Below, piece by piece: positions 15,070 through 23,320 of a stretch of 32,214 nucleotides of DNA. Positions within the stretch are counted from its first letter, which is position 1. Every line of letters begins with the position of its first letter. The position numbers and the translations under genes are program-made. The notes beneath the pieces were generated by a model. It had not been told where the DNA came from. It saw only the letters and a program-made list of their open reading frames with translations, and searched no databases. Source of the DNA: Lachnospiraceae bacterium (GTDB taxonomy: Bacteria; Bacillota; Clostridia; Lachnospirales; Lachnospiraceae); assembly GCA_900752065.1 (NCBI GenBank), contig CAADTT010000015.1, positions 1 through 32,214 on the forward strand. The letters run 5' to 3'.

Positions 15070-16089
15070 GTGAATATCGTAGTTCTGGCAGGAGGCATCA
15101 GCACGGAGAGGGAGATTTCCATTGTATCCGGCACAAAGGTGTGTACGGCATTGAGAGAAAAAGGGCACAGGGCGGTACTGCTGGATGTCTGGTTCGGGCA
15201 GGAAGGGGCAGACCCGGAGAGAGCATTTACAGAAACGTATGATGTGGCGGCTGCGGCGGCTTATATGAGAAGCTTTGATGACCAGGTAGAGGCATCCGTC
15301 CGGGAGAGAAAAGAATTTTTTGGACCGCAGGTGCTGGAGCTGTGCAGGGCAGCGGACATTGTGTTTATGGCGCTGCACGGGGAAAACGGGGAAAATGGGA
15401 AGGTACAGGCCGCCTTCGACCTGTTCGGCATCCGGTATACGGGAAGCGGCTATCTGGGCAGTGCGCTTGCTATGGATAAAGGACTTTCCAAGCAGCTTTT
15501 CCGGGAGAACGGCGTACCGACTCCGGCGGGGATCCTGGTGAAGAGAGAGCAGCCGAGGAAAACAGCGGCAGCCTATGGCATCGGTCTCCCCTGTGTGGTA
15601 AAGACCTGCTGCGGAGGTTCCAGTGTGGGCGTCTATATCACAGAGACGGAGGAGGCATTCGAAAAGGCTTTGGAGGAGGCGTTCTCCTATGAGCCGGAGG
15701 TGGTGCTGGAGGCATACGTAAAGGGCCGGGAATTTTCCGTAGGTGTGGTGGACGGAGAAGCCTATCCGATCATAGAGATCGCTCCCCTGGAGGGATTTTA
15801 TGACTATAAAAATAAATATCAGCCGGGAAGCACCATTGAGACATGTCCGGCAGAGCTGACGAAAGAACAGACAGAAAGGATGCAGGCGTATGCCGTCAAA
15901 GCATACGAGGCGCTTCGGCTGAAAAGCTACGGGCGCATCGATTTCCTCATGAATGAGCAGGGAGAGATGTTCTGTCTGGAAGCGAATACGCTGCCGGGTA
16001 TGACACCTACCAGCCTGCTTCCGCAGGAGGCGCAGGCGAGAGGGATGTCCTTTGCGGATCTTTGTGAGAGGCTGATTGAGGTTTCGTAG
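15070..16089 (+). CDS. ddl: D-alanine--D-alanine ligase
   Basis: An ATP-grasp enzyme that joins two D-alanines for the peptidoglycan stem peptide. The 339-residue protein contains VVLAGGISTEREIS at the N-terminus, HGENGENG (103-110, usually HGxxGEDG), GSGYLGSALAMDK, and the C-terminal EANTLPGMTPTSL. Tyr243 in the omega loop (EGFYDYKNKY) is the residue typical of D-Ala-D-Ala rather than D-Ala-D-Lac ligases, so vancomycin resistance is not suggested. The start is a GTG at 15070, placed 9 nt after AGGAGG (15055-15060). The 44 codons open upstream to 14938 are Arg-rich and have no homology signal. murF follows after 50 nt. Confidence 0.95.
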   Translation: MNIVVLAGGISTEREISIVSGTKVCTALREKGHRAVLLDVWFGQEGADPERAFTETYDVAAAAAYMRSFDDQVEASVRERKEFFGPQVLELCRAADIVFMALHGENGENGKVQAAFDLFGIRYTGSGYLGSALAMDKGLSKQLFRENGVPTPAGILVKREQPRKTAAAYGIGLPCVVKTCCGGSSVGVYITETEEAFEKALEEAFSYEPEVVLEAYVKGREFSVGVVDGEAYPIIEIAPLEGFYDYKNKYQPGSTIETCPAELTKEQTERMQAYAVKAYEALRLKSYGRIDFLMNEQGEMFCLEANTLPGMTPTSLLPQEAQARGMSFADLCERLIEVS

Positions 16090-16139
16090 CGATTGGAACG
16101 GAGCGTGGATTGAAACGGGAAATAAGGAGTGGATAAGGC

Positions 16140-17510
16140 ATGAAACATATGACTCCACGCCGGATCGCACAGGTGTGCGGCGGCGTATATCATGGAACAG
16201 AGGAAACAGCAGAACGTGAGGTGAGCAGCATCACCACAGACAGCAGACAGGCGGCGGAAGGCTGCCTGTTCGTAGCGGTAAAGGGAGAGCGTGTGGACGG
16301 GCATGATTTTATCCCGTCCGTGTTTGAAAAGGGAGCGCTCTGTGTGATCGCGGAGCATGAGCCGGAGGCGGCGGATGGCGCATGGATCCAGGTGGAATCC
16401 TCCCTGCAGGCCATAAAGGATATGGCGGAATTTTACAGGCAGCAGCTTGCTGTCCGGGTGGTGGGCATTACCGGAAGCGTGGGAAAGACCAGCACGAAGG
16501 AAGTGATCGCTTCTGTGCTGTCCGAGAAGTATCATGTGCTGAAAACTCTGGGGAATTTCAATAATGAGCTTGGTCTGCCCCTGACTGTGTTCCGGCTTCG
16601 GGAGGAACATCAGGTGGCGGTTTTGGAGATGGGGATCAGTGATTTTGGAGAAATGCACCGGTTAAGTAAGATCGCGCGTCCCGATGTATGTGTGATGACG
16701 AACATTGGTCAGTGCCATCTGGAGTTTTTAAAGGACAGGGACGGCATTCTTCGGGCAAAGTCTGAGATATTCGACTATTTGGCGGAGGACGGCACAGTCA
16801 TCCTGAATGGGGATGATGACAAGCTGTCCACAATAAAAGAAGTGAAAGGGATCCGGCCGGTATTTTTCGGCGTAGAGAGCGGCAGAGAGATTTATGCCGA
16901 TGAGATTGAGCCGAAGGGATTAAAGGGAATCCGATGCAGGATTCATGCGGGAGAAGAAAGTATTTCCGTATTGATCCCCATTCCCGGTTATCATATGGTA
17001 CTGAACGCACTCGCAGCGGCGGCCGTGGGTCTGACGATGGGTCTGACTATGGAGCAGATCCGGGCGGGGATCGAAAAGCTTCAGTCTCTGGGAGGGCGTT
17101 TCCATATCATTGAAAAGGGAAATATGCTGATCATAGATGACTGCTACAATGCGAACCCGGTGTCCATGAAGGCTTCTCTGGACGTTCTAAAGGATGCGGA
17201 GCACCGGAAGGTAGCGATCCTGGGAGATATGTTTGAATTGGGCGAAAATGCAGCGGAGCTTCATGCCAGTGTAGGCTGCCACGCGGCGGAAAATGAGATC
17301 GATCTTCTGATCTGTGTAGGTGATGCCAGCCGCCATATGGCGGAGGCGGCTTTTCAGACGGGCGGCTGCGGCGAGGTGCTTCAGGTGCCGACGCTGGCAG
17401 CGCTTCTGGAGGTGCTGCCCAGGCTCATACAGGAGGATGATACCATACTGGTGAAGGCTTCCCACGGGATGCATTTTGAGAAAGTAGTAGAGAGATTGCA
17501 GGAGATCTGA
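16140..17510 (+). CDS. murF: UDP-MurNAc-tripeptide--D-alanyl-D-alanine ligase
   Basis: MurF adds the D-Ala-D-Ala dipeptide made by Ddl to UDP-MurNAc-tripeptide in the cytoplasm, the last step of the soluble precursor. The 456-residue protein has the Mur ligase N-terminal domain (TTDSRQAAEGCLFVAVKG), the ATP loop GITGSVGKTSTK (109-120, Lys116), GNFNNELGLPLTVF, and the C-terminal domain with ILGDMFELGENA. AAGGAG at 16124-16129 is 10 nt before ATG 16140. A second in-frame ATG three codons on is possible. Immediate neighbour of ddl, whose product it uses, so the two are almost certainly one transcript. Ends at a long terminator hairpin. Confidence 0.97.
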   Translation: MKHMTPRRIAQVCGGVYHGTEETAEREVSSITTDSRQAAEGCLFVAVKGERVDGHDFIPSVFEKGALCVIAEHEPEAADGAWIQVESSLQAIKDMAEFYRQQLAVRVVGITGSVGKTSTKEVIASVLSEKYHVLKTLGNFNNELGLPLTVFRLREEHQVAVLEMGISDFGEMHRLSKIARPDVCVMTNIGQCHLEFLKDRDGILRAKSEIFDYLAEDGTVILNGDDDKLSTIKEVKGIRPVFFGVESGREIYADEIEPKGLKGIRCRIHAGEESISVLIPIPGYHMVLNALAAAAVGLTMGLTMEQIRAGIEKLQSLGGRFHIIEKGNMLIIDDCYNANPVSMKASLDVLKDAEHRKVAILGDMFELGENAAELHASVGCHAAENEIDLLICVGDASRHMAEAAFQTGGCGEVLQVPTLAALLEVLPRLIQEDDTILVKASHGMHFEKVVERLQEI

Positions 17511-17523
17511 GCTTTGTGACATT

Positions 17524-17556
17524 CGCCGGGGGTGTAAGCGGGCTTGCAACCTGGCG
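17524..17556 (+). other. Hairpin just after murF
   Basis: CGCCGGG pairs with CCTGGCG (one G-T pair), and GTAAGC with GCTTGC inside it. It starts 14 nt after the murF stop and precedes the main terminator. No T-tract follows, so its role is unclear; it may protect the mRNA 3' end. Confidence 0.45.
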
Positions 17557-17580
17557 GATTGTCCAGGAAAATAGAAAAAC

Positions 17581-17634
17581 GCAGTGCCTGCGGCAGTTGA
17601 AAAGATTTTCATGCCGCAGTGCACTGCATTTTTT
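17581..17634 (+). terminator. Rho-independent terminator of the ddl-murF operon
   Basis: A long stem pairs 17581-17595 (GCAGTGCCTGCGGCA) with 17612-17627 (TGCCGCAGTGCACTGC), with one bulged base, and is followed directly by a T-tract (atttttt). It is one of the strongest terminators in the window. Confidence 0.88.
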
Positions 17635-17681
17635 GCGTGTGTCAAAGTATCAGAGAAAGAGCTGTAGGACATCCGGACAGT

Positions 17682-17795
17682 TCCCCGGCAGGGAGAGATT
17701 GGCTAAGATTTGTATTTTGGAATATAAGCCGGGGATGCCGAATCTGTCCTGCTTCTCCTTCTTTGGTGTGCGGCTTTACAGCCGCCGGGACAGAT
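17682..17795 (+). other. Two hairpins upstream of repeat copy B
   Basis: TCCCCGGC (17682-17689) pairs with GCCGGGGA (17728-17735). Then ATCTGTCC (17742-17749) pairs with GGACAGAT (17788-17795), enclosing GCGGCT-ttac-AGCCGC (17770-17785). With copy B (17806-17903) and the hairpin at 17902-17939 they make an almost continuous chain of structure in a gene-free 460-nt stretch. This may be an undescribed RNA or a composite of repeats. Confidence 0.45.
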
Positions 17796-17805
17796 CACCT
17801 CCAAT

Positions 17806-17903
17806 CATTCCCGCGAGCAACGAGCCAAGTGGGAAGACTTGCCTGCACATTTGGCGAGTGCCGCGAGGATCAAATCCCAATAGCTTGCTGCGGAGGATTT
17901 GAT
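17806..17903 (+). repeat. Structured dispersed repeat, copy B
   Basis: Relative of 220-318 in the same orientation. The outer stem uses 17811-17819 with 17859-17865. The inner stem is GCCAAGTG (17824-17831) with CATTTGGC (17848-17855). The second hairpin is a perfect 9-bp ATCAAATCC (17869-17877) with GGATTTGAT (17895-17903), whose sequence differs from copy A while pairing is kept. It lies between the convergent ends of murF and the histidine kinase gene, behind the murF terminator, so it cannot be a leader for either. Confidence 0.7.
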
Positions 17904-17939
17904 TACAAAAATATAACATGCGATTCACACTTTTGTAAT
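17902..17939. other. AT-rich inverted repeat 3' of the histidine kinase gene
   Basis: ATTACAAAA (17902-17910) is complementary to TTTTGTAAT (17931-17939), a perfect 9-bp stem 32 nt beyond the minus-strand kinase stop. It abuts repeat copy B. It could contribute to transcript ends, but without GC pairs it is a poor terminator. Confidence 0.4.
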
Positions 17940-17970
17940 ATACAGGATGGATGTGATAGAAATATGTGGA

Positions 17971-19401
17971 TTACGCTTTTGGCAGGCGAAACCAGAACTC
18001 CACACCCTTCCGGCAGTTAAACACGCCGCAGGTGCCCCGGTGGAGGCGGATAATGTCTCTGACGATAAAAAGTCCCAGGCCGATTTCTGTGGAGGAGCTG
18101 GATTCTGATTGATCCGCCTGGTAGAAGCTTTTCCATATGCGTTCCTGTTCCGTTTCCGGAATGTGGCTCCCTTCGTTATAGACAGAGCAGTAGAGGCTTT
18201 CTTCGTCCTGACGCAGGGTGAGGATGATCTGATGTCCCGGTTTGGTATGGTTCCAGGCATTCATAATGTAGTTGTTGACCACCTGCTCGATCTGCATGGG
18301 ATCAAATACAGCAAAGCAGTCCTCCTGAACAGAAGTTGAAAAGCGGATATTTGATGAAGTCATCCAGCATGTATACTTGGGAATCAGTGTATCTAAAAGA
18401 ACTGAGAGATCATCTCTGGCCATCAGGGTACTGGGCAGAGATGAATCCGTGAAGGAGTTATTCAGGATATTGCTGATCAGTCCGCTCATTTTTTCAATCT
18501 CTTCCATGATGGAGGAGAAATAGTAATCCTTTTTCGTGTCATCATATTCATACTGAAGCATTTCCACCTGGCTGGAAATGATCGCCAGCGGAGTTTTCAG
18601 CTCATGGGTCATCTTGCTGACGATGGTTTTCCGGATATCTTCAAATTCCGCCATATTCCTGTTCTGGCGCAGAAGCAAATAGTTGTAATTATTCAGATCG
18701 TTGATATCCCGCTGAATCTTATCGGCCATCTGGTTAATATTTTTGGCGAGCTGCTGCAGCTCAAAGGAAGGAATGGACTCTGAGGCCCGGACTGAAAAAT
18801 CATTTTCCGATATCTTTTTTGCTACATTGCTGATCCGCACTACAGGTTTTACGATCTGCGTGCAGATCAGCCATGCAAAGCCGCTGCCCAAAATGAGCGC
18901 CACCAGAAGCGTCATCATTAGAAAGTGATTGACATAGTTGATACTTTTTCGGATGGAGGAGGTGTTTTCGTAAATATAAATATAGTAGGTGGCTCCATCC
19001 TGCCGGATCAGCCCGTAGAGGGAAACTGGTTTTCGGTAAACATCCTTTTCGTAGACGGCGCTGGCATCTTCAGAAAAACGGTCCTTTGCAGGAATCATGA
19101 TATATTGTATGGAGTCATCCGTAGAACGGATTTTTGAGGAGTAGACCTGCTCAAAATTCTCGTTGCATATGATCAGGGAGAAGCTTTCATTTTCCAGGGA
19201 GGTGATGGAGATGTCATTTTCATAAGCGACATTGTCCAGATCGAGCTGCCGGAGATTCTGGAAGGCAGTGTTCATCAGGGATTTCTTTTTTTCTACATAG
19301 TAATCCTCAGCGAACAGGAAGTAAAAGATGCTCGCTCCACCCAGCACGATGACGAGAAACAGGCAGAAGGCGATCACAGCCTGAGTGCGTAGTTTATTCA
19401 T
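17971..19401 (-). CDS. Sensor histidine kinase
   Basis: A 476-residue membrane kinase of a two-component system. Membrane helices lie at ~7-30 and ~160-181, enclosing a ~130-residue extracytoplasmic sensor domain with no recognised fold. A HAMP-like linker (~182-235) and the HisKA box SKMTHELKTPLAIISS with phospho-acceptor His266 follow. The ATPase domain shows an N box (VVNNYIMNAWNHT), a G1 region NEGSHIPE where Asn replaces the usual Asp, and GLGLFIV. It overlaps the upstream response-regulator gene by 8 nt, so translation is coupled. The signal is unknown; nearby wall genes are convergent and give only weak context. Genes with the same layout are often labelled VanS-like or PhoR-like, which I would not carry over here. 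Confidence 0.93.
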   Translation of the reverse strand: MNKLRTQAVIAFCLFLVIVLGGASIFYFLFAEDYYVEKKKSLMNTAFQNLRQLDLDNVAYENDISITSLENESFSLIICNENFEQVYSSKIRSTDDSIQYIMIPAKDRFSEDASAVYEKDVYRKPVSLYGLIRQDGATYYIYIYENTSSIRKSINYVNHFLMMTLLVALILGSGFAWLICTQIVKPVVRISNVAKKISENDFSVRASESIPSFELQQLAKNINQMADKIQRDINDLNNYNYLLLRQNRNMAEFEDIRKTIVSKMTHELKTPLAIISSQVEMLQYEYDDTKKDYYFSSIMEEIEKMSGLISNILNNSFTDSSLPSTLMARDDLSVLLDTLIPKYTCWMTSSNIRFSTSVQEDCFAVFDPMQIEQVVNNYIMNAWNHTKPGHQIILTLRQDEESLYCSVYNEGSHIPETEQERIWKSFYQADQSESSSSTEIGLGLFIVRDIIRLHRGTCGVFNCRKGVEFWFRLPKA

Positions 19402-20086
19402 AGTCTGTCACCTCGAAACGGTAGCCCACCCCATAAATGGACTGGATATAGGGGTGCTGCTCTGTCATTTTCCGCCTAAGCTGCTTTACCACGGTATCCA
19501 CCGTGCGGATGCCGCCGTCATAGTCGAAGCCCCACACGGCATCCAGGATCGCCTCTCTGGTCAGGACCACATTTTCATTCTGGATAAAATATAAAAGCAG
19601 GTCAAATTCCTTCGGCGTAGTATTTAAAAGCTCTCCATCCATATAGGCCTTCCGGTATTCCGGTTCAATATGCAGCGCGCCCTTCTGGATATCCTCGGCA
19701 GAAACAGGGTTGACCCGTTTTAAAAGCGCTTCCATGTGGGCCTTTAAGACGCGCAGAAGAAAGGGCTTCGTGATGTAATTGTCAGCTCCGTTTTCCAGTC
19801 CCATGAGCTGATCCTCCTCGGATTCGCGGGCCGTCAGCATAATGATGGGAACCGTCGAATATTCGCGGATAGATTTGAGCACGTCGTAGCCGTCTACCTC
19901 CGGCAGCATACCATCCAGCAGGATCAGGTCGATCTTGTGATTGTTTGAAAAATAAAGATCAAGGGCTTCCTGTCCATCCCTGGCGCTTAAAGTCTGATAA
20001 TTATTGGCGTGAAGAAAATCCTCCAGCGTCCGGCGCAGCTTGGTATCATCCTCCACGATAAAGATCATTTTTTTTGTGTTATCCAT
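19394..20086 (-). CDS. OmpR/PhoB-family response regulator
   Basis: A 230-residue DNA-binding regulator partnered with the kinase that follows it. The receiver domain has acidic residues VEDD (11-14), phospho-acceptor Asp58 in LILLDGMLP, Thr in MLTARE and Lys in ITKPF. The C-terminal winged helix carries TPKEFDLLLYF, the VDTVVKQLRRK recognition helix, and the closing SIYGVGYRFE. The start ATG lies 14 nt after AAGGAG (20101-20106), an unusually long gap. A five-codon ORF (20079-20096) begins 4 nt after that ribosome-binding site and overlaps the start, so translation may be coupled through it. The target genes are not visible. Confidence 0.95.
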   Translation of the reverse strand: MDNTKKMIFIVEDDTKLRRTLEDFLHANNYQTLSARDGQEALDLYFSNNHKIDLILLDGMLPEVDGYDVLKSIREYSTVPIIMLTARESEEDQLMGLENGADNYITKPFLLRVLKAHMEALLKRVNPVSAEDIQKGALHIEPEYRKAYMDGELLNTTPKEFDLLLYFIQNENVVLTREAILDAVWGFDYDGGIRTVDTVVKQLRRKMTEQHPYIQSIYGVGYRFEVTDYE

Positions 20087-20112
20087 GTCTGATCATCTTT
20101 CTCCTTGGTACT

Positions 20113-20141
20113 ATTATTCACATACTACCTGAACTTTACAA
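20113..20141 (-). promoter_or_regulatory. Possible promoter of the two-component operon
   Basis: On the minus strand TTGTAA (20141-20136), a 17-nt spacer and AATAAT (20118-20113) are read. The start would be near 20106, at the ribosome-binding site itself, which leaves almost no leader; this lowers confidence. Confidence 0.3.
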
Positions 20142-20169
20142 TACAATTATGATAAAAGTGTGGGAAGTA

Positions 20170-20202
20170 AAAGCTCCGGAGGAAGAAAATCTCCGGAGCT
20201 TT
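20170..20202 (-). terminator. Terminator of malQ-plsC
   Basis: A perfect 12-bp stem AAAGCTCCGGAG (20170-20181) with CTCCGGAGCTTT (20191-20202) lies 9 nt beyond the plsC stop on the minus strand. The minus-strand stem ends in four T residues. It insulates the two-component promoter from plsC. Confidence 0.8.
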
Positions 20203-20210
20203 CCTTAGCC

Positions 20211-20948
20211 TTAAAGCATGTTTTGATGCTGATCCAGCATATCCTGGATCGCTTTCTGGGTATAGGCGCCCAGGAATTTCCGTTCATCCTTTGTGAGTTC
20301 CCTGACGCAGATAGGTTTGCCGTATTCCAGAATAATATTCGCGGGACGAATCCAGGGAATATGGTTTTCAAAAACATCGGCTGTATTCGTCAAAGCCATG
20401 GGAATGATGGGACATCCTGTCTTTTCCGCCATTTTAAAGCTGCCCTCCTTAAAGGGAAGCATAGGGGCGTCGGCATCCTTATTTCGCGTTCCCTCCGGAA
20501 AGATGCACATGGAAATGCCGCCCTTGATCTGCTCGATGCCCTTTAAAATCGTTTTCATGCCTTCCTTGATATTTGACCTGTCGAGAAACAGGCAGTAGAG
20601 CCGTTTCATCCAGGTGGAAAGCAGCGGAATCTTTTTCATGCTGTCCTTCGCCACATATCCGGTAAGTCCCGGACAGCGGGCGTAGGTCACTACGATGTCA
20701 AAATAGCTCCGGTGGTTACCTATGTAGAGGACGGGTGTGTCCTTTGGGACATTTTCTTCGCCGATGACCCGGATCTTGCTGCCCGTCAGCAGCAGGATCA
20801 GCTTAAACATAAACTGAACGATCCGGAGGGAAGAAATATCCCTGGCATGAGGGGCAAATTTCCCGATGACCCATTCCACGAAGAAAACAGGAATGGACAA
20901 AATCAGGAAGACCACCACGGAAAGCAAAATAATAATTAATCGAATCAT
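20211..20948 (-). CDS. plsC: 1-acyl-sn-glycerol-3-phosphate acyltransferase
   Basis: A membrane-bound acyltransferase that converts lysophosphatidic acid to phosphatidic acid. The 245-residue protein has N-terminal hydrophobic helices (residues 2-25), the catalytic HX4D motif NHRSYFD (His79, Asp84), and the phosphate-binding IFPEGTR motif about 75 residues later. Length is normal. The frame opens at 20996 inside malQ, but AGGGG shortly before ATG 20948 marks the real start, 11 nt after the malQ stop. It is therefore translated from the malQ transcript. The functional link between glucan metabolism and lipid synthesis is not obvious and may be just operon sharing. Confidence 0.93.
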   Translation of the reverse strand: MIRLIIILLSVVVFLILSIPVFFVEWVIGKFAPHARDISSLRIVQFMFKLILLLTGSKIRVIGEENVPKDTPVLYIGNHRSYFDIVVTYARCPGLTGYVAKDSMKKIPLLSTWMKRLYCLFLDRSNIKEGMKTILKGIEQIKGGISMCIFPEGTRNKDADAPMLPFKEGSFKMAEKTGCPIIPMALTNTADVFENHIPWIRPANIILEYGKPICVRELTKDERKFLGAYTQKAIQDMLDQHQNML

Positions 20949-20959
20949 ACGCAATACCC

Positions 20960-22474
20960 CTAACGTCCAAACAGTTTTGTGGTTGACAGAAGCCATCCGG
21001 CGCGGTCCTGTGTAAGATCCTGCGCCTCGTAGCGGAAAGCCCAGTTCGCGGCAGCCACGCCCGGCGTGTTCATGCGCGCCTCACTGCCGAGCTGCAGAAG
21101 ATCCTGGATCGGGAAGATTGCGTATTTTGCCACGCTGCCCATGCAAAAGCGAATGAAATCAAGTCCGATGCAGCCGCCGTCTGTATTTCCATAGCGGCGG
21201 ATCTTATCGCGGCACTCCTCCGGGAGATTTGCATACCATCCGGCTGTGGTGTTGTTGTCATGGGTACCTGTGTAGCAGATGCAGTTGGTCGTGTCAAAAT
21301 TGTGGGGGAGATAGTCGCTTTCACCCAGTCCCTCAAAGGCAAACTGGAGGATGCGCATACCCGGAAAGTGGAACATGTCACGCAGCCACTCTACCTCCGG
21401 TGTGATGACGCCCAGATCCTCAGCGAAAATCGGAAGATCCTCGCCCAGTTCCTTCTGGATGGCCAGGAACAGCGCTTCGTTCGGCCCCTTGACCCATTTG
21501 CCGTTTATGGCTGTCTCCTCCCCCGCAGGTACGGACCAGTAAGCTTCAAAGCCTCGGAAGTGGTCGATGCGCAGGTAGTCGGTCAGGCTGATCTGATGTT
21601 TGATCCGGGCAATCCACCAGGCATAGCCGTCCGCCTTATGTGCCTTCCAGTCATAGAGAGGATTTCCCCAGAGCTGACCCGTAGTGCTGAAATAGTCTGG
21701 CGGAACGCCTGCTACGCAGGTAGGGTAGCCCTTCGTGTCGAGCTGAAACAGATCCTTATGCGCCCATACGTCTACACTGTCCAGAGAGACGAAGATGGGG
21801 ATATCGCCGATGATCTCGATGTCTCTCTCATTGGCATATTCTTTTAAAGCTTTCCACTGGCGGAAGAAGAGGAACTGTAAGAACTTATAGTATTCGATAT
21901 CTTCAGACAGCTCTTTTTCCCATTTTTTACGGGAGATCGCATCCGGGTTTTTCAGTTCCTCCTCCCATTCCAGCCAGCAGCGGCCCTGGTGGTAATCCTT
22001 TGCCGCCATGAACAGGGCGTAGTCCTCCAGCCAGTATTTCTGTGCAAGGCAGAAGTCTTCAAATTCCTCCAGCAGCATCTTATCCGGTGTGTGGGTAAAA
22101 TGAGCGTAAGCTTTGTGGAACAGTTCTGTCTTAAAGTTCAGGACCTGGCCGTAGTCTACCTTTCTCGGGTCCCACTGGGGCATACCGGAGAAGTCTGCAT
22201 CGGTCAGAAGGCCAAGCTCCTTTATGTTTGCCGGGCTGATGATCAGCGGCTGGCCTGCAAAGGCGGAAAAGCCCTGATAGGGGGAGTCGCCGAAGCCAGT
22301 AGGCCCAAGGGGAAGCACCTGCCACAGATGCTGCCCGGATTTTTCAAGAAAATCAATAAAGTCATAGGCGCCCTGTCCCAGATCACCGATCCCGTAAGGG
22401 GACGGAAAGGAGGTGGGATGTACCAGGATGCCGGAAAAACGTTTCCGTTTTGTGGTTGTTTCCGCAGTACTCAT
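20960..22474 (-). CDS. malQ: 4-alpha-glucanotransferase (GH77)
   Basis: Amylomaltase transfers alpha-1,4-glucan segments between malto-oligosaccharides and releases glucose. The 504-residue protein is a standard single-domain GH77 enzyme, starting with GILVHPTSFPSPYGIGDLG. The catalytic residues are visible: nucleophile Asp304 in LRIDHFRG, acid/base Glu352 in FAEDLG, and transition-state Asp406 in GTHDNNT, with spacing like that of Thermus amylomaltase. It is cytoplasmic with no signal peptide. First gene of a unit with plsC, from the promoter at 22554-22582, divergent from the pab operon. No glycogen or maltose genes are adjacent. Confidence 0.96.
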   Translation of the reverse strand: MSTAETTTKRKRFSGILVHPTSFPSPYGIGDLGQGAYDFIDFLEKSGQHLWQVLPLGPTGFGDSPYQGFSAFAGQPLIISPANIKELGLLTDADFSGMPQWDPRKVDYGQVLNFKTELFHKAYAHFTHTPDKMLLEEFEDFCLAQKYWLEDYALFMAAKDYHQGRCWLEWEEELKNPDAISRKKWEKELSEDIEYYKFLQFLFFRQWKALKEYANERDIEIIGDIPIFVSLDSVDVWAHKDLFQLDTKGYPTCVAGVPPDYFSTTGQLWGNPLYDWKAHKADGYAWWIARIKHQISLTDYLRIDHFRGFEAYWSVPAGEETAINGKWVKGPNEALFLAIQKELGEDLPIFAEDLGVITPEVEWLRDMFHFPGMRILQFAFEGLGESDYLPHNFDTTNCICYTGTHDNNTTAGWYANLPEECRDKIRRYGNTDGGCIGLDFIRFCMGSVAKYAIFPIQDLLQLGSEARMNTPGVAAANWAFRYEAQDLTQDRAGWLLSTTKLFGR

Positions 22475-22553
22475 TATGTTTTTTTCCTTTCATTTACATC
22501 TCTTTTTGTTCTGCATGGTTTAACGGGCCGGGAGATGTTTATACTTTTTTTAT

Positions 22554-22582
22554 ATTATACGGGATTTAAGATGGGGATTCAA
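22554..22582 (-). promoter_or_regulatory. Promoter of malQ-plsC
   Basis: On the minus strand TTGAAT (22582-22577), a 17-nt spacer and a perfect TATAAT (22559-22554) are read, giving a start near 22547 and a ~70-nt leader to ATG 22474. Confidence 0.7.
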
Positions 22583-22594
22583 GAAAATTTGAAG

Positions 22595-22623
22595 TTGAAT
22601 TGCAGAGGAATATGCGGTACACT
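22595..22623 (+). promoter_or_regulatory. Promoter of the pab operon
   Basis: TTGAAT (22595-22600), a 17-nt spacer and TACACT (22618-22623) are seen. The start near 22630 leaves an ~85-nt leader. The -35 lies 13 bp from that of the divergent malQ promoter, so one bound regulator could affect both. Confidence 0.6.
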
Positions 22624-22714
22624 AAGACAAAGGCAAGGATACGGACCTGTAACGTAAGAAGACCATTCAGGATAACGACTATGCCGGAGTTATTCGGAAA
22701 GTGAGGATGGGTCT

Positions 22715-23320
22715 ATGTATTTTATGCTGGATAATTATGATTCTTTTGTCTATAACCTGTCGGCTTATTTCAGAGAGCTGGGGCAGGAAATTCTGGTAAG
22801 GCGTGAGCATGAGATCACGCTTTCGGAGATCGAGGCGCTGTGCCCGGAGGGGATACTTCTCTCGCCGGGACCGGGAAAGCCGTCGGATGCGGCAGTATCG
22901 CTGCAGATTTTAGAGAGATGGAAAGGGAGAATACCGATTTTGGGCGTGTGTCTGGGACATCAGGCAGTCGGCCACTATTTTGGCGCGCAGATAAAGAAAG
23001 GGGAACGCCCCATGCATGGGAAGATTACGGGGATCCACCATGAAGGAACGGGGCTGTTTGCAGGGCTTCCGCAGGAGTTTCGGGCGACCAGATATCATTC
23101 CCTGGTGGTGGACGGCACGCATTTTCCTGGAGAACTGACAGTGGATGCGGTGTCTGATGAGGGCGTCATAATGGGAATCTCCCATAAAGTGTATCCCGTC
23201 TACGGGGTGCAGTTCCACCCGGAGGCGGTGCTGACGGAGTGCGGACTGGAGCTTTTAGAAAATTTTGTTGCCATATGCAGAGAATGGAGGGAAGATCATG
23301 CGTACCATCAGAGTGCTTGA
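22715..23320 (+). CDS. pabA: Aminodeoxychorismate synthase glutaminase subunit
   Basis: A class I glutamine amidotransferase that supplies ammonia to PabB. The 201-residue protein has the nucleophile Cys79 in GVCLGHQA and the His168-Glu170 dyad in VQFHPEAV, plus the N-terminal LDNYDSFVYNL typical of TrpG/PabA. Sequence alone does not separate TrpG from PabA. The choice rests on the following pabB with its PIKGT motif and pabC, and on the absence of trp genes. The 3' end overlaps the pabB start by 23 nt, which suggests translational coupling of the two subunits. Confidence 0.95.
   Translation: MYFMLDNYDSFVYNLSAYFRELGQEILVRREHEITLSEIEALCPEGILLSPGPGKPSDAAVSLQILERWKGRIPILGVCLGHQAVGHYFGAQIKKGERPMHGKITGIHHEGTGLFAGLPQEFRATRYHSLVVDGTHFPGELTVDAVSDEGVIMGISHKVYPVYGVQFHPEAVLTECGLELLENFVAICREWREDHAYHQSA

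Noticed and set aside
15070..16089. Vancomycin-resistance-type ligase plus VanR/VanS-like two-component system
   Set aside because: The ligase has the Tyr omega-loop residue of a D-Ala-D-Ala enzyme, no vanH or vanX is present, and the two-component genes are on the other strand beyond a terminator.
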